64,000 nt of DNA from an uncultured Shewanella sp. (GCF_947501225.1 NZ_CANMUW010000011.1:62001-126000); one strand, 5' to 3'; counted from the stretch's first letter, positions 50,659 to 60,350 are shown. Made by a program: numbers and translations. Notes: a model not told the origin generated them from the letters alone.

Positions 50659-53193
50659 CTAGCCCTTTGTGTTTAAAGTCTTCTTCTTGGTAAAGCGGGT
50701 CGGCAGGGTATTGGCTGGGTCATCGGGCCAAAGGTGTTTGGGATACCTTCCCTTCATCTCTTTTTTAACCTCGACATAGGGCCCCTGCCAGAAGTTGGCA
50801 AGATCTGCCGTTAATGCCAGAGGCCTGTGAGCCGGCGATAACAACTCCATCGTCACCATGAGTTTGCCATTGGCCAGAACCGGGCTCTGCGCCATTCCCA
50901 GCGCCTCCTGCAACCTGACACTGAGCAGGGCTCTGCCGGTTTCATCATAGGTTATCTTCGCCTTGGTCCCCGTCGCCATAGTCCAGTGAGTGGGAAACAG
51001 TGAGTCTAATCTTTGCTGTTTATCCCACCCGAGGCCGTTGAGCAGCAGAGTATAACAGTCGAGCGCCTTCAATTGTGACAGGTTTCTGACATCACTCAAA
51101 TAGGGAGCCAACCACTCATTCAGGCTCGCCAGCAGGCTGGCGTCATCGAAATCGGGCCAGCCCTGTTCGCTGTCGAGCTCTGCCGCTAACTTCACCCTGT
51201 TTTGCAGCTGCAGCAGCTTATCATCGATATTGAGCAGACCCAGTCCCTTGCTGAGAAGTTGCTCTATGATGGCGGCTTTTATCTGCTCCTGATCGGGCTT
51301 CTTCGCAGCCGCTCTGCTTAGCACTATCTGACCGATAGTTCTGCGGGTCTCGGCAAAGAAACGTCCCTTAGACTCATCCCAGCCACAATAGTCCTTACTC
51401 GATACCAAAAATGAGAGCCGCTCTTTAAACGCCGCCTCATCGACTTCGGCGGCCAGATAGACCCGACCGGAGGTTCTGCCTTCACTCTCCTGAAAGTCCG
51501 CCACCACCAGCCAGTCTACATGAGAGAGAGCGTCGTTATCGGGCAGGAGCACCCCGGTACCATTAGCCAGCTGATAACCCGATACCCCTCTGCTTTTCGC
51601 GATGCGATCGGGAAACGCTAATGCGAGCAGAAAAGCGATATCTGCACCGTTAGTGCTGGTGTAGATCTCAGACAGGGGCATATTGACCTTTAACTTCTTC
51701 ATCCATGTTCGTACCTGCTGGCCCGATTCCCCCTGAGTGGCCTCTCTTAAATAATTACCAATGTCTGTTCCATGACGACTACGGGAGCGAGACTCTAACA
51801 CGCCGGCCAACAGGCAGGCTAACCCCGCAAGCTCATCTGATCCGCTCTGAGCCGACAGCGCCCTGGCCTTGAGCAGCATATGGGCCAATCTTGGATGACA
51901 ACCCAGCTCATAGGCTTGCTGCCCGTGAGCCGTAATTTTTCTCTGCTCATCGACCACCTCTAACATCTGCAGTAACTGCCAGGCTACCGCTTCATTAGCC
52001 TGAGAGGGCTGAGTCAACATGGGAAGCTCAGAGAGTGACTTAACTCCCCAGCATGCGCCGTCGTGCACCATAGAGATAAGATCCGTATGTAGGATCTCGG
52101 GCTCGTCGGCCTTAAGCAGCCTCCCCTGCTCCTCCTGACTCCAGAGACGCAGACAATGGCCCGGGGCCAAACGTCCGGCACGACCACAACGCTGCGCCGC
52201 CGAAGCCTGACTGATACGCTTGAGTGACAATCTGGTCACCCCCGTTCTGGGGTTGAAGCTGGCCTGTCGCTTATAACCTGAGTCCACCACCATAGTGATC
52301 CCTTCGATGGTCAGACTCGATTCGGCCACATTGGTCGAGAGTACGACTTTACGTTTTCCGTCCTCTGCTGCGGCAATGGCCCTGTCCTGCGCCTTTGCAG
52401 GCAAGCTGCCATAGAGCGGACAGAGACTGAACTTGCTCAAATCCAGCCGGCTCGCTAAGAAGTCATACAGACGCATGATCTCCGCCTGACCAGGCAGGAA
52501 TGCAAGCAGTGACCCGTTAGCGGTGTGCCCGTCAACGTCATCATCGCCCTTGAGCAACTCCACTATGCTTCGTCCCATATGTTCTATCCAATGGGAGTGA
52601 TGTTGGGATCTGTTTTTCGACACCGCAGCACTGTAGGCTATCTCGACAGGAAAACTGCGCCCCTCACTCTTTAAGGAGATGGCATCGGGCATGACGCTAT
52701 TCAGCGGCAGGCCGGAGAGGGTCGCCGACATGGCTAAGATCTTCAGATCTTCGCGAAACGATCCCTGGATCTCAAGCGCCAGCGCCAAGCCAAGATCTGT
52801 GGTCAGGTGGCGTTCATGGATCTCATCGAAGATGATCAACCCGACCCCCTCTAACTCGGGATCTTGCTGGATCATCCGGGTAAGAATCCCCTCGGTGACG
52901 ATCTCCAGTCTGGTCGCTCTACTGCTGCGAGATTCCCCCCGGACCCTGAAGCCTATCTCCTCGCCTATGGCGCAGCCTCGCTGACCGGCGATATAGTGAG
53001 CCACGCTTCGCGCCGCAACCCTTCTGGGCTCCAGCATCAAGATCTTGCCCTCAATCTCCGTCCAATCGAGCATGGCTAAGGGCAGTGCGGTTGACTTACC
53101 TGCACCGGTAGGGGCTTCGAGGATCACTTGATTATGCTGACTAAAGGCCCTACGCAGAGGGTCGAGCAGGCTTTGTACGGGTAACTGTTCCAA
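50659..53193 (-). CDS. hrpB: ATP-dependent helicase HrpB
   Basis: A DEAH-type helicase of about 844 residues. The RecA domains carry EAPTGAGKST (motif I), LEPRRVAARS (Ia), IIFDEIHERHL (II, DEIH), AMSATLSG (III), STNVAESSLTIEG (V) and QRCGRAGRLAPG (VI). A HrpB-type C-terminal region ends in PKHLWPDDPAN and a basic tail. The substrate is unknown in bacteria. The start is uncertain: the frame is open to a TTG at 53253, while residue 21 of that frame (TTG at 53193) aligns with the E. coli start (LPV near the N-terminus). No good ribosome site is visible for any of them, so the start is the weakest part of the call. Confidence 0.9.
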   Translation of the reverse strand: MEQLPVQSLLDPLRRAFSQHNQVILEAPTGAGKSTALPLAMLDWTEIEGKILMLEPRRVAARSVAHYIAGQRGCAIGEEIGFRVRGESRSSRATRLEIVTEGILTRMIQQDPELEGVGLIIFDEIHERHLTTDLGLALALEIQGSFREDLKILAMSATLSGLPLNSVMPDAISLKSEGRSFPVEIAYSAAVSKNRSQHHSHWIEHMGRSIVELLKGDDDVDGHTANGSLLAFLPGQAEIMRLYDFLASRLDLSKFSLCPLYGSLPAKAQDRAIAAAEDGKRKVVLSTNVAESSLTIEGITMVVDSGYKRQASFNPRTGVTRLSLKRISQASAAQRCGRAGRLAPGHCLRLWSQEEQGRLLKADEPEILHTDLISMVHDGACWGVKSLSELPMLTQPSQANEAVAWQLLQMLEVVDEQRKITAHGQQAYELGCHPRLAHMLLKARALSAQSGSDELAGLACLLAGVLESRSRSRHGTDIGNYLREATQGESGQQVRTWMKKLKVNMPLSEIYTSTNGADIAFLLALAFPDRIAKSRGVSGYQLANGTGVLLPDNDALSHVDWLVVADFQESEGRTSGRVYLAAEVDEAAFKERLSFLVSSKDYCGWDESKGRFFAETRRTIGQIVLSRAAAKKPDQEQIKAAIIEQLLSKGLGLLNIDDKLLQLQNRVKLAAELDSEQGWPDFDDASLLASLNEWLAPYLSDVRNLSQLKALDCYTLLLNGLGWDKQQRLDSLFPTHWTMATGTKAKITYDETGRALLSVRLQEALGMAQSPVLANGKLMVTMELLSPAHRPLALTADLANFWQGPYVEVKKEMKGRYPKHLWPDDPANTLPTRFTKKKTLNTKG

Positions 53194-53360
53194 GGAGATG
53201 ACATCTGAATAACACACTGCCACCAGTGTACTAGGAATGGGCCTTATACCCAAGCCACTTCATATTCCGAGTTTCAGAGCTTCCGAAGGATAACAGGGCA
53301 AGGCAGTGATTGAGAGAATGGTTGCTCCCTTGTCGATATCACTAACGCCGCTCAGGTGTT

Positions 53361-53378
53361 CTTCGGGAGCTCCCGAAG
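53361..53378. repeat. Perfect 18-bp palindrome
   Basis: CTTCGGGAGCTCCCGAAG is self-complementary over its full length. It lies in the gap between hrpB and thpR, which also contains a two-hairpin element. Function unknown; could be an operator or part of an extragenic repeat. Confidence 0.7.
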
Positions 53379-53465
53379 GGCAAATCGATAAGCAACATTT
53401 TCTGTATTCTTTATTTATAAGAATAAACATTGAATTAGAAAACTAGTCCTTCTATTTCATGAAGA

Positions 53466-53512
53466 CCACCACGGATGGTGGGAATGTCATTAATGCAGGA
53501 GCAATTAACGAC
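53466..53512. repeat. Two-hairpin extragenic element, copy 4
   Basis: Stem-loop CCACCA..TGGTGG (53466-53481), then GGAATG spacing, then a second stem-loop (53486-53512) with arms GTCATTAATGC and GCAATTAACGAC and an AGGA loop. It matches the three copies at 21.9-22.2 kb in architecture though not in stem sequence. Confidence 0.6.
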
Positions 53513-53831
53513 CTTGAACTCTGCCACTTCTAGACTTGCTGAATTCTGCATATTGAAGTGGTTTGGGTATATTTTCCCAAGCATCTGAACGATATCCAGG
53601 AGGAACCTACAGTTCCCGCTACAGGATAGCCTCACGACACAAGGACTAGATTAACCAGTTTAGTCCCTGGTAAGTGTAGCGACAATCGAGGCTATGAAGC
53701 ACCACCAGCTAAGAGATTACGGCAATCAGCCATAAAGCCATATGATTTTGCTACAATTAACCACAAAAGAATTAAGTCTTAAAAACTATTTAAGGTTAAT
53801 TAAGCGAGTTCTTTCAGATGGAGCGGCTAAT

Positions 53832-54521
53832 ATGAAAAGATTATTTTTAGGCGTATCCCCCGATGCGGCGCAGGTCGAGCAACTACTCAAGATCCAGACC
53901 ACTCTTTTCAAGGCTGGAGATAAGGAGAGGGCTTGTGAGGGGCGGGATGCGGATAGAAAAACGGCTAACTATTACACCGGTGTCGGGTGCAGGGTCGAAA
54001 AGCAAAATTTTCATATGACGCTTGCCTTCCTGGGAGCCGTCAGCGATGAGATGCAGGAGCAACTGGAGTCGACACTGGATAGCTTCTACGCCATCAACGC
54101 AAACCAGTGGGCCTCCTTCGATGTGGCATTAGATACACTTACGCTCTGGAGAAAACCTCAGGTGCTCTGTCTGTCGGGAAAAGTCGATGATGAAAATCTG
54201 CAGATTACGGTAGACAGATGCAGATATGCCGCCAGAGAGGCCGGACTTTTCAGCGGAAAAACCGACAAAGACAATAGAAGCGGTGAACCAGCCTTCACCC
54301 CGCATATCACCCTGTTTAGAAAAGCAAAGAAGATCCCCCAGGCGCTACTGCCCGAAACAAATTTATTACGGGATGAGTTAATAGAGCGCGCCCTTATTCC
54401 ACTGACGCTCTCACCACAGCAGATGCACCTCTATGAATCGGTCAGCACCCCGGAGGGGGTCGAGTACCATATCCAGCGCTCCTGGAAACTTATACCGACC
54501 GGAACAAGCCAGCCCGGTTAA
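53832..54521 (+). CDS. thpR: RNA 2',3'-cyclic phosphodiesterase
   Basis: A 229-residue 2H phosphoesterase that opens 2',3'-cyclic phosphates in RNA and can ligate 2'-5' links. Two HxT/Sx motifs are present: HMTLAFLG (about residue 60) and HITLFRK (about 160). The N-terminus MKRLFLGVSPD is typical. It is longer than the E. coli protein (about 176): residues 25-55 hold an extra segment rich in Lys/Asp, and residues 130-150 another. The ATG at 53832 follows a GGAG. It lies beside hrpB, as in E. coli, but divergent from it. Confidence 0.9.
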   Translation: MKRLFLGVSPDAAQVEQLLKIQTTLFKAGDKERACEGRDADRKTANYYTGVGCRVEKQNFHMTLAFLGAVSDEMQEQLESTLDSFYAINANQWASFDVALDTLTLWRKPQVLCLSGKVDDENLQITVDRCRYAAREAGLFSGKTDKDNRSGEPAFTPHITLFRKAKKIPQALLPETNLLRDELIERALIPLTLSPQQMHLYESVSTPEGVEYHIQRSWKLIPTGTSQPG

Positions 54522-54564
54522 CTCTCAAAACTATCAAAACTCTCGACAAGTCAGTTACAACCGA

Positions 54565-54596
54565 TAAAAAAGCCGGCACCTTTTCAGGTGCCGGCT
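54565..54596 (-). terminator. Terminator of pepB, probably bidirectional
   Basis: An 11-bp perfect stem (54571-54581 with 54586-54596) with a 4-nt loop, followed on the minus strand by six T. It lies about 60 bp past the pepB stop and 50 bp past the thpR stop. Confidence 0.9.
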
Positions 54597-54657
54597 TCAA
54601 TATTTAGCTCAAATTCGCCGTGATGTACGAGTCGTCTATCGCTCTGAACACGAGATA

Positions 54658-55935
54658 TTAATCCTGCAATAATGCTGCGATAGTCAAGACACCGTGTGTC
54701 GTTCCGCCTGCGGCCCATAATGCATTGGAGGTATCTGCAAAGGCGGAGGCAAGATCCATATGTAACCACTGAGCCTCCGGGGCAACAAAGTGCCACAGGA
54801 AACCGGCAGCATTAGAGGCACCACCGGCACCGCCCCCCTTCATGGGTCGGCTGTTAGCGGTATCGGCATAGGGCGATGGACACATCTCACGATGCCAGGG
54901 GTCCAGTGGCAGCGGCCAGACCCGCTCACCCACTTCGGTCGCTTTAGCCTGCGTCATAGCCAACACCTCACTCGATGGTGAGAAGATAGCGTTATAGTTA
55001 GTTCCGACAGCCATCAGGGCTGCGCCGGTCAGGGTGGCCGCATCGATGATCAGAGGAGCGCCGGTTTCCGATGCCGCCTGCAAACCATCGGCTAATACCA
55101 AGCGCCCCTCAGCGTCGGTATTGACCACCTCGACAGAGACGCCATTCTTATAGGTCAAGATGTCACCCAGCTTGTAAGCATGACCACTGATAAGATTCTC
55201 AGCACAGCAGAGGAACAACTTAACCCGCTTGTTCAACCCCTGCTTCATCGCCAGACCCAGCGCCGCGGTCACGGTCGCCGCTCCGCCCATGTCACACTTC
55301 ATCCCCAACATGCCTTCGGAGGATTTAATGCTGTAACCGCCGGAGTCGAAAGTGATCCCCTTACCGACCAGGGCAACGGATACCGGAGCATCTTCACCAA
55401 GAGGGTTATAATCAAGCTCCAGCATCGCAGGTGGTCGCTCACTGCCACGGCCCACGGCGTGGATACCGATCCACTTCTCTTCGAGCAGTTCGGCACCTTC
55501 GATGATGCGATAGCTCACCTTGTCTGAGCCAATCTCGGATAACCAGTGGGCGGCAAGAATAGCCAACTTCACAGGCGCTAAATTTTCAGGCGTCTCGTTG
55601 ATCAACTGGCGGGCAAAGCTGGCACTGGCGAGTCTGTTTTCCAGTTCGGTCCGGGTCGCTTCATCCCCGGTCCAGCGGATATCGGAATTAGACTTTGCCG
55701 TAGCAAATCCCTGAGCGAAAGCCCATTGAGAGTGCAGATCCCACAGCTCTCCCTCTAATGAAAGTGTCGCTATCCCCTGGCTGCGCAGTTTACGCGCCGC
55801 CTTCTGGATCTGGCGTAACTCATCGCCCCCCTGCAGGTGAATAGCCGCCTGATCATTTTGAAATGTCACATCGGCCTTCCCCCAGTGGGCAGCAGGTGCC
55901 TCTTTGGTGAGGCTCACTTTCATTAACTCTGTCAT
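54658..55935 (-). CDS. pepB: Peptidase B, leucyl aminopeptidase family M17
   Basis: A 425-residue cytosolic aminopeptidase (E. coli PepB about 427). The metal-binding and catalytic residues are in place: VGKGITFDSGGYSIK (Lys, Asp), GMKCDMGGA, and the family signature NTDAEGRLVLADGL. N-terminal half is the regulatory domain. It hydrolyses N-terminal residues of small peptides, with two Mn/Zn ions. It lies between thpR and sfsA, where E. coli has no such gene, and is read in the opposite direction to both. Confidence 0.93.
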   Translation of the reverse strand: MTELMKVSLTKEAPAAHWGKADVTFQNDQAAIHLQGGDELRQIQKAARKLRSQGIATLSLEGELWDLHSQWAFAQGFATAKSNSDIRWTGDEATRTELENRLASASFARQLINETPENLAPVKLAILAAHWLSEIGSDKVSYRIIEGAELLEEKWIGIHAVGRGSERPPAMLELDYNPLGEDAPVSVALVGKGITFDSGGYSIKSSEGMLGMKCDMGGAATVTAALGLAMKQGLNKRVKLFLCCAENLISGHAYKLGDILTYKNGVSVEVVNTDAEGRLVLADGLQAASETGAPLIIDAATLTGAALMAVGTNYNAIFSPSSEVLAMTQAKATEVGERVWPLPLDPWHREMCPSPYADTANSRPMKGGGAGGASNAAGFLWHFVAPEAQWLHMDLASAFADTSNALWAAGGTTHGVLTIAALLQD

Positions 55936-56084
55936 GCCTAATCCTTCCTTTTATACATCTTTTTGTAGTTAGGTCTTTCCCGTACGCGCTAAACTAAGAG
56001 ACGGAAAAAATAGATAACCTGAGATTTGCTTGTCCGAAGTGTACTGCATAGAGCTAGATACCGAAAGCCATCACATTTGATTGT

Positions 56085-56105
56085 TCCCGGCTAAATTAGC
56101 CGGGA
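56085..56105. repeat. Inverted repeat between pepB and sfsA
   Basis: TCCCGGCT and AGCCGGGA flank AAATT: an 8-bp stem with a 5-nt loop, about 118 bp before sfsA. No T run; could be an operator or mRNA leader structure. Confidence 0.5.
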
Positions 56106-56222
56106 GTTGAATGACCCGGTGTGATGCTATTTCCCCCGCTTAATTGTAAAAGACTCATTATTAACCCGGGAAACTGATAACCTAATCTCATCTGTTATCT
56201 CTTATGGAGCCCCAGCCGGCTA

Positions 56223-56963
56223 ATGCAGTTCACTCCCCCTTTCGAACAGGGCGTCTTACTGAGACGCTATAAACGCTTCCTTACCGACATTCGACTCAGC
56301 GATGGCAGTGAGGTCACCATACACTGCCCCAACACCGGCTCGATGAGAAACTGCCTCTTTCCCGGTGAAAAGGTGTGGTTCTCCACCTCCGATAACCCAA
56401 AACGTAAGTACTCACGCACCTGGGAGCAGGCTGAGTCCGATGTGGGGCATATAATAGGTATCAACACAGGCAGAGCCAATCAGCTGGCTGAAGATGCCAT
56501 CAGAGACGGGGTGATAACCGAGTTGAGCGGTTATGGCTCGCTCAGACGTGAAGTCAAATACGGCAGTGAAAATAGCCGTATCGATATTCTTCTCAGCGAC
56601 GCCGAAGAGGCAAAAAACAGTGAGCGGGGCGACACACTAACCAAGGCCGACTGCTATGTGGAAGTGAAGAGCTGTACCCTGCTGGAAGAGGGTCAGGGCT
56701 ACTTCCCCGATGCGGTCACCACCCGAGGACAGAAGCACCTGAGGGAGTTGATGGAGGTGGTGGCTGCCGGCCATAGAGGCGTACTGCTTTTTGTGGTGCA
56801 GCATACAGGAATAGAGTCTGTTCAGGCGGCGGCTCATATCGACCCTGACTATGCCAATTTGCTGAGTGAAGCACACCGCGCCGGGGTCGAAATCATCGCA
56901 TATTGCGCCGAAATCTCCCCAAATGGGGCCTCCTTGATTAAATCATGCCCTGTCAAACTTTAA
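56223..56963 (+). CDS. sfsA: SfsA family sugar fermentation stimulation nuclease
   Basis: A 246-residue protein with an N-terminal OB-like domain ([24 protein letters not shown]) and a PD-(D/E)XK nuclease-like core ([40 protein letters not shown]). E. coli SfsA was found as a maltose-metabolism regulator; later work supports nucleic-acid binding. It is encoded just before dksA as in E. coli. GGAG before the ATG. Confidence 0.93.
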   Translation: MQFTPPFEQGVLLRRYKRFLTDIRLSDGSEVTIHCPNTGSMRNCLFPGEKVWFSTSDNPKRKYSRTWEQAESDVGHIIGINTGRANQLAEDAIRDGVITELSGYGSLRREVKYGSENSRIDILLSDAEEAKNSERGDTLTKADCYVEVKSCTLLEEGQGYFPDAVTTRGQKHLRELMEVVAAGHRGVLLFVVQHTGIESVQAAAHIDPDYANLLSEAHRAGVEIIAYCAEISPNGASLIKSCPVKL

Positions 56964-57122
56964 ATGGCAGCTAAAAGTTGAATTAATTGAGAATAGGGGA
57001 CATAGTCAAGGAATAACGTCAAATGGATACAAAAAGTTTGCTTGGATTATCTGTTTCTGATATAGATATCGGCCTTAAAATACAAGCGCCCTACAAAGCA
57101 AACGATTAACAGGAGATGGGTT

Positions 57123-57566
57123 ATGCCAGAAGGCACTAAAAAACTCGGCGTGCTCGCTATCGCAGGTGTAGAACCTTACCAGGAGAAACCTGGTGAGGAG
57201 TATATGAACGCAGATCAGCTGGACCACTTCAGAACGATTCTGGACGCTTGGCGTAATCAATTGCGTGAAGAGGTCGATCGTACTCTTAACCATATGCAAG
57301 ATGAAGCGGCTAACTTCCCGGATCCTGTAGACCGTGCGGCACAGGAAGAGGAGTTCAGTCTTGAGCTTCGTGCTCGCGACAGAGAGCGTAAGTTGATTAA
57401 GAAGATCGAAAAGACACTTCAGAAGATTGAAGAAGATGATTTCGGTTTCTGTGAATCTTGCGGCATCGAAATCGGCATCCGCCGCCTCGAAGCTCGTCCG
57501 ACAGCCGATCAGTGCATCGACTGTAAGACACTTTCAGAGATCAAAGAAAAGCAGATGGCCGGCTAA
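57123..57566 (+). CDS. dksA: RNA polymerase-binding factor DksA
   Basis: A 147-residue protein. The coiled-coil tip carries DPVDRA (Asp residues essential for RNA polymerase action). The zinc finger has CESCG and CIDC (four Cys). It works with ppGpp to lower stable RNA promoters and raise amino-acid promoters. Length is close to E. coli (151). AGGAGA before ATG. The following stem-loop (57591-57611) may end transcription. Confidence 0.97.
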   Translation: MPEGTKKLGVLAIAGVEPYQEKPGEEYMNADQLDHFRTILDAWRNQLREEVDRTLNHMQDEAANFPDPVDRAAQEEEFSLELRARDRERKLIKKIEKTLQKIEEDDFGFCESCGIEIGIRRLEARPTADQCIDCKTLSEIKEKQMAG

Positions 57567-57590
57567 CCAGCGGCTCTTGACTGCATGAGT

Positions 57591-57611
57591 AAGCGGGGGT
57601 TGGCCCCGCTT
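57591..57611 (+). terminator. Probable terminator of dksA
   Basis: An 8-bp G/C-rich stem (57591-57598 with 57604-57611) lies 25 bp past the dksA stop. A T-rich stretch follows only after about 10 bp, so efficiency is doubtful. Confidence 0.55.
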
Positions 57612-57826
57612 AACAGCTCTTTTCTGTTTTTAAGCTAAATTCAGCGCTTCGCTCAGCTCTCTGGTTGATCACCGACAAGCATTAGATGCTCGTCTCTCCT
57701 CCCCGCTGACACATTTATCGTAAAGCCAGATGCCAGCCGATGGCTATTCCGGCACTGTTAAACCCAGCCTAAACATATTATGATCCTCTCTGGTTTTATA
57801 ACCTATCAACTATAGGTATCGTCACT

Positions 57827-58699
57827 TTGAGTCAATCCCCATACATAGGCCGATTTGCCCCCTCTCCTTCAGGTCCGCTTCACTTCGGTTCTCTGGTTGC
57901 GGCCGTAGGCAGCTTCTTGCGGGCGCGCTCTATGGGGGGTCAATGGTTGGTGAGAATCGAAGATATCGATCCTCCCAGAGAGGTACCGGGAAGCAGCGAC
58001 GATATTCTTCGAACGCTGCATGCCTATGGCCTGGAGTGGGATGGTGAGGTGTTGTACCAAAGTCAGCGGGTCGAGGCTTATCAGGCTAAACTCGATAGCT
58101 TAATGGACGCCGATCTCGCGTATTACTGTCAATGTACACGCAAACAGATCAAGGCGATGGGTGGCACCTATGACGGTCGCTGCGGCAAGCTGGAAACGCC
58201 ACTGACTCATGGGGCGATAAGAATACGCAATACGATCGGCATAGACAGATTTCAAGATACCCTGATGGGCCGGATACAGCTGGATAAAGCCTTTGCCAAT
58301 GAGGACTTTATCATTAAACGTAGTGATGGCCTCTACGCCTACCAGTTGGCCGTAGTCCTGGATGATGCATTTCAGCAGATCACTGAGGTGGTTCGGGGCT
58401 GTGACCTGCTTGAGACAAGTTGCAGACAGGAGAGCCTCTTTGCACTGTTTGGTTTCAAAGCGCCCACCTGGCTACACCTCCCCCTGGTCTGCACCACACC
58501 GGGCATGAAGCTGTCGAAACAGAATCATGCCCCCGCTATCGACATCACTCAGCCACAAAATAGCCTGAACGCCGCACTGTGTTTTCTGGGGCAACCCAGT
58601 GTCGAACCCAGAAAAGAGATGCCCCTGATGCTGGAGCAGGCCATATCTCAATTTGATATCGACCTGATCCCTAAGCAAACCGAGATCATCCTCGATTAA
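57827..58699 (+). CDS. gluQ: Glutamyl-Q tRNA(Asp) synthetase
   Basis: A 290-residue class I synthetase fragment that attaches glutamate to the queuosine base of tRNA(Asp). The HIGH-like motif is RFAPSPSGPLHFGSL, the zinc-binding Cys pair is in YYCQCTRKQ and YDGRCG, and the KMSKS-like loop is MKLSKQNHA. It lacks the anticodon-binding domain, which distinguishes it from GltX. The start is TTG; the ribosome site is weak. Sits between dksA and pcnB as in E. coli. Confidence 0.93.
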   Translation: MSQSPYIGRFAPSPSGPLHFGSLVAAVGSFLRARSMGGQWLVRIEDIDPPREVPGSSDDILRTLHAYGLEWDGEVLYQSQRVEAYQAKLDSLMDADLAYYCQCTRKQIKAMGGTYDGRCGKLETPLTHGAIRIRNTIGIDRFQDTLMGRIQLDKAFANEDFIIKRSDGLYAYQLAVVLDDAFQQITEVVRGCDLLETSCRQESLFALFGFKAPTWLHLPLVCTTPGMKLSKQNHAPAIDITQPQNSLNAALCFLGQPSVEPRKEMPLMLEQAISQFDIDLIPKQTEIILD

Positions 58700-58942
58700 C
58701 CGCTTACGCTGACTTGCGTTCTCCTCCTTAAGAGGTGCAGGGAACACCAGCCCGAATCGGGTGCCCCATGGTGGTTCGGTGCTAACGGCTCAGCTTTTCT
58801 GGCGACTTTACCTGGCCAACTATAGAAGATCGCACACAAATTCAAAACGACGTGAGTCAATGGTGATCAATCGTATACTCATTGAGCCATATTTGAGTTA
58901 TCATAGCCGACTTATTTTAAATCGCAGTTAAGTTCCAAGTTC

Positions 58943-58955
58943 GAGGTGTCCCATT
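58943..58955 (+). promoter_or_regulatory. Ribosome site and ATT start codon of pcnB
   Basis: GAGG at 58943-58946 is followed after 6 bases by ATT at 58953-58955. The frame from this ATT reads FRRISKFCKQFF, close to the N-terminus of E. coli PAP I (FTRVANFCRKVL), whose own start is known to be AUU. No ATG, GTG or TTG fits both ribosome site and homology. Confidence 0.85.
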
Positions 58956-60350
58956 TTTCGCCGTATTAGCAAATTCTGTAAGCAGTTCTTTGATGACAAT
59001 CAAGCAGCTGACGAAACCACACAAACAGGGCTAAGTTTGGAGGTTGTCCCGAGAAAAGATCACTCTATCTCTCGCAGACAGATAAGCGAAAATGCCATAA
59101 AGGTACTCTATCGATTACATAAGTCCGGGTTTAAGGCTTATCTCGTCGGTGGAGGGGTGCGTGACATTTTGTTGGGCCTGCAACCGAAAGATTTCGATGT
59201 GGTAACCAATGCGACACCTGAAGAGATCAAGAAACTCTTTCGCAACTGCCGACTGGTCGGAAGGCGCTTCCGTCTGGCCCATATCGTCTTTGGTCGCGAT
59301 GTGATCGAGGTCGCAACACTGCGTGGCCACCATGTCGATTCGGGTGAAAAGATCTCCAAGACCAATGCCGAAGGCCGACTGCTACGCGATAATGTTTACG
59401 GCACCATAGATGAAGATGCGGAACGTCGCGACTTCACCGTCAATGCACTCTATTACGACATCAGTGACTTCTCTATACATAGTTACGGCGGTGGCCTTGA
59501 AGATCTGAACTCAAAAACCATCAGATTAATCGGCGATCCCAACACCCGCTACCGTGAAGATCCCGTGCGTATGCTCAGAGCCGTGCGTTTTGCGACTAAA
59601 CTCGACATGACCATAGATCCCGGTGCAGCCGACCCAATCTATGATCTGGCTCCACTGCTGAAAGATATTCCCGCAGCGCGCATGTATGAAGAGGTACTCA
59701 AACTCTTCTTCAACGGCCAGGCGACAAATAACTTTGAGATGATGCGCGAATTTGGTCTGTTTGCGCCTCTCTTCCCACTGATAGATTCACATCTTGAAGA
59801 TGAGCCCAATGGCTTTACCGCTAAGATGCTTCAGGCTGTCATGGAAAATACCGATCTGAGAGTCCGCGCAGAGAAAACGGTAACGCCCGCCTTCTTCTAC
59901 GCAGCCATACTCTGGTACCCATTGAGTCAACGTGCCGACGATATCGCTCTTGAAAGTGGTCTGAGTCTCTATGACGCCTATAACGCCGCGATGGGCGATG
60001 TGATGGAGCAGCAATGCCGTAGCATCAGCATCCCACGCCGCTTCAGCACACCGGCTAAAGATATCTGGCAACTGCAGCTCAGGTTCGATCGCAATCAGGG
60101 CACGCGTGCGTTTAAGTTTATCGAGCATCCTAAGTTCCGTGCGGCCTATGATCTGCTTCTGCTCAGAGCGCTTGCCGAGGGTGGTTCGGTTGCCAAGTCT
60201 GCCGCATGGTGGAAGAGCTTCGTCGAGGGAGGCGATGAGCAACGCAGTGTCATCGCGCGCTCGGCAAACAAGGGCAGCCGTAACCGCAACTCTAATCAAC
60301 GCAGACGCCGCAGATCCACCCCAAAGAAAACGGCTAAGCCGACAGAGTAA
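58953..60350 (+). CDS. pcnB: Poly(A) polymerase I
   Basis: A 465-residue enzyme that adds poly(A) tails to RNA and speeds its decay. The nucleotidyltransferase core has YLVGGGVRDILLGLQPKDFDVVTNA (GG..R..LLG..DFD, catalytic Asp pair), RRFRLAHIVFG and RRDFTVNALYYD. The C-terminus is an Arg/Lys-rich tail (NRNSNQRRRRRSTPKK), as in E. coli. The conventional reading would start at a TTG (59037), but homology extends 28 codons upstream to an ATT, giving the E. coli length. The stop overlaps the folK ATG by one base. The ATT start should keep expression low under IF3 control. Confidence 0.95.
   Translation: MFRRISKFCKQFFDDNQAADETTQTGLSLEVVPRKDHSISRRQISENAIKVLYRLHKSGFKAYLVGGGVRDILLGLQPKDFDVVTNATPEEIKKLFRNCRLVGRRFRLAHIVFGRDVIEVATLRGHHVDSGEKISKTNAEGRLLRDNVYGTIDEDAERRDFTVNALYYDISDFSIHSYGGGLEDLNSKTIRLIGDPNTRYREDPVRMLRAVRFATKLDMTIDPGAADPIYDLAPLLKDIPAARMYEEVLKLFFNGQATNNFEMMREFGLFAPLFPLIDSHLEDEPNGFTAKMLQAVMENTDLRVRAEKTVTPAFFYAAILWYPLSQRADDIALESGLSLYDAYNAAMGDVMEQQCRSISIPRRFSTPAKDIWQLQLRFDRNQGTRAFKFIEHPKFRAAYDLLLLRALAEGGSVAKSAAWWKSFVEGGDEQRSVIARSANKGSRNRNSNQRRRRRSTPKKTAKPTE

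Larger units (their letters stand above)
53194..53831. other. Divergent intergenic region, hrpB / thpR
   Basis: About 640 bp. Apart from the palindrome at 53361 and the two-hairpin element at 53466, it has segments such as CAGGGCAAGGCAG that look like Shewanella extragenic repeats. An in-frame extension of thpR to 53742 is unlikely to be coding. No other gene seen. Confidence 0.5.

Noticed and set aside
58953..59037. TTG at 59037 as the pcnB start
   Set aside because: Homology to E. coli PAP I continues 28 codons upstream to an ATT with a GAGG site.
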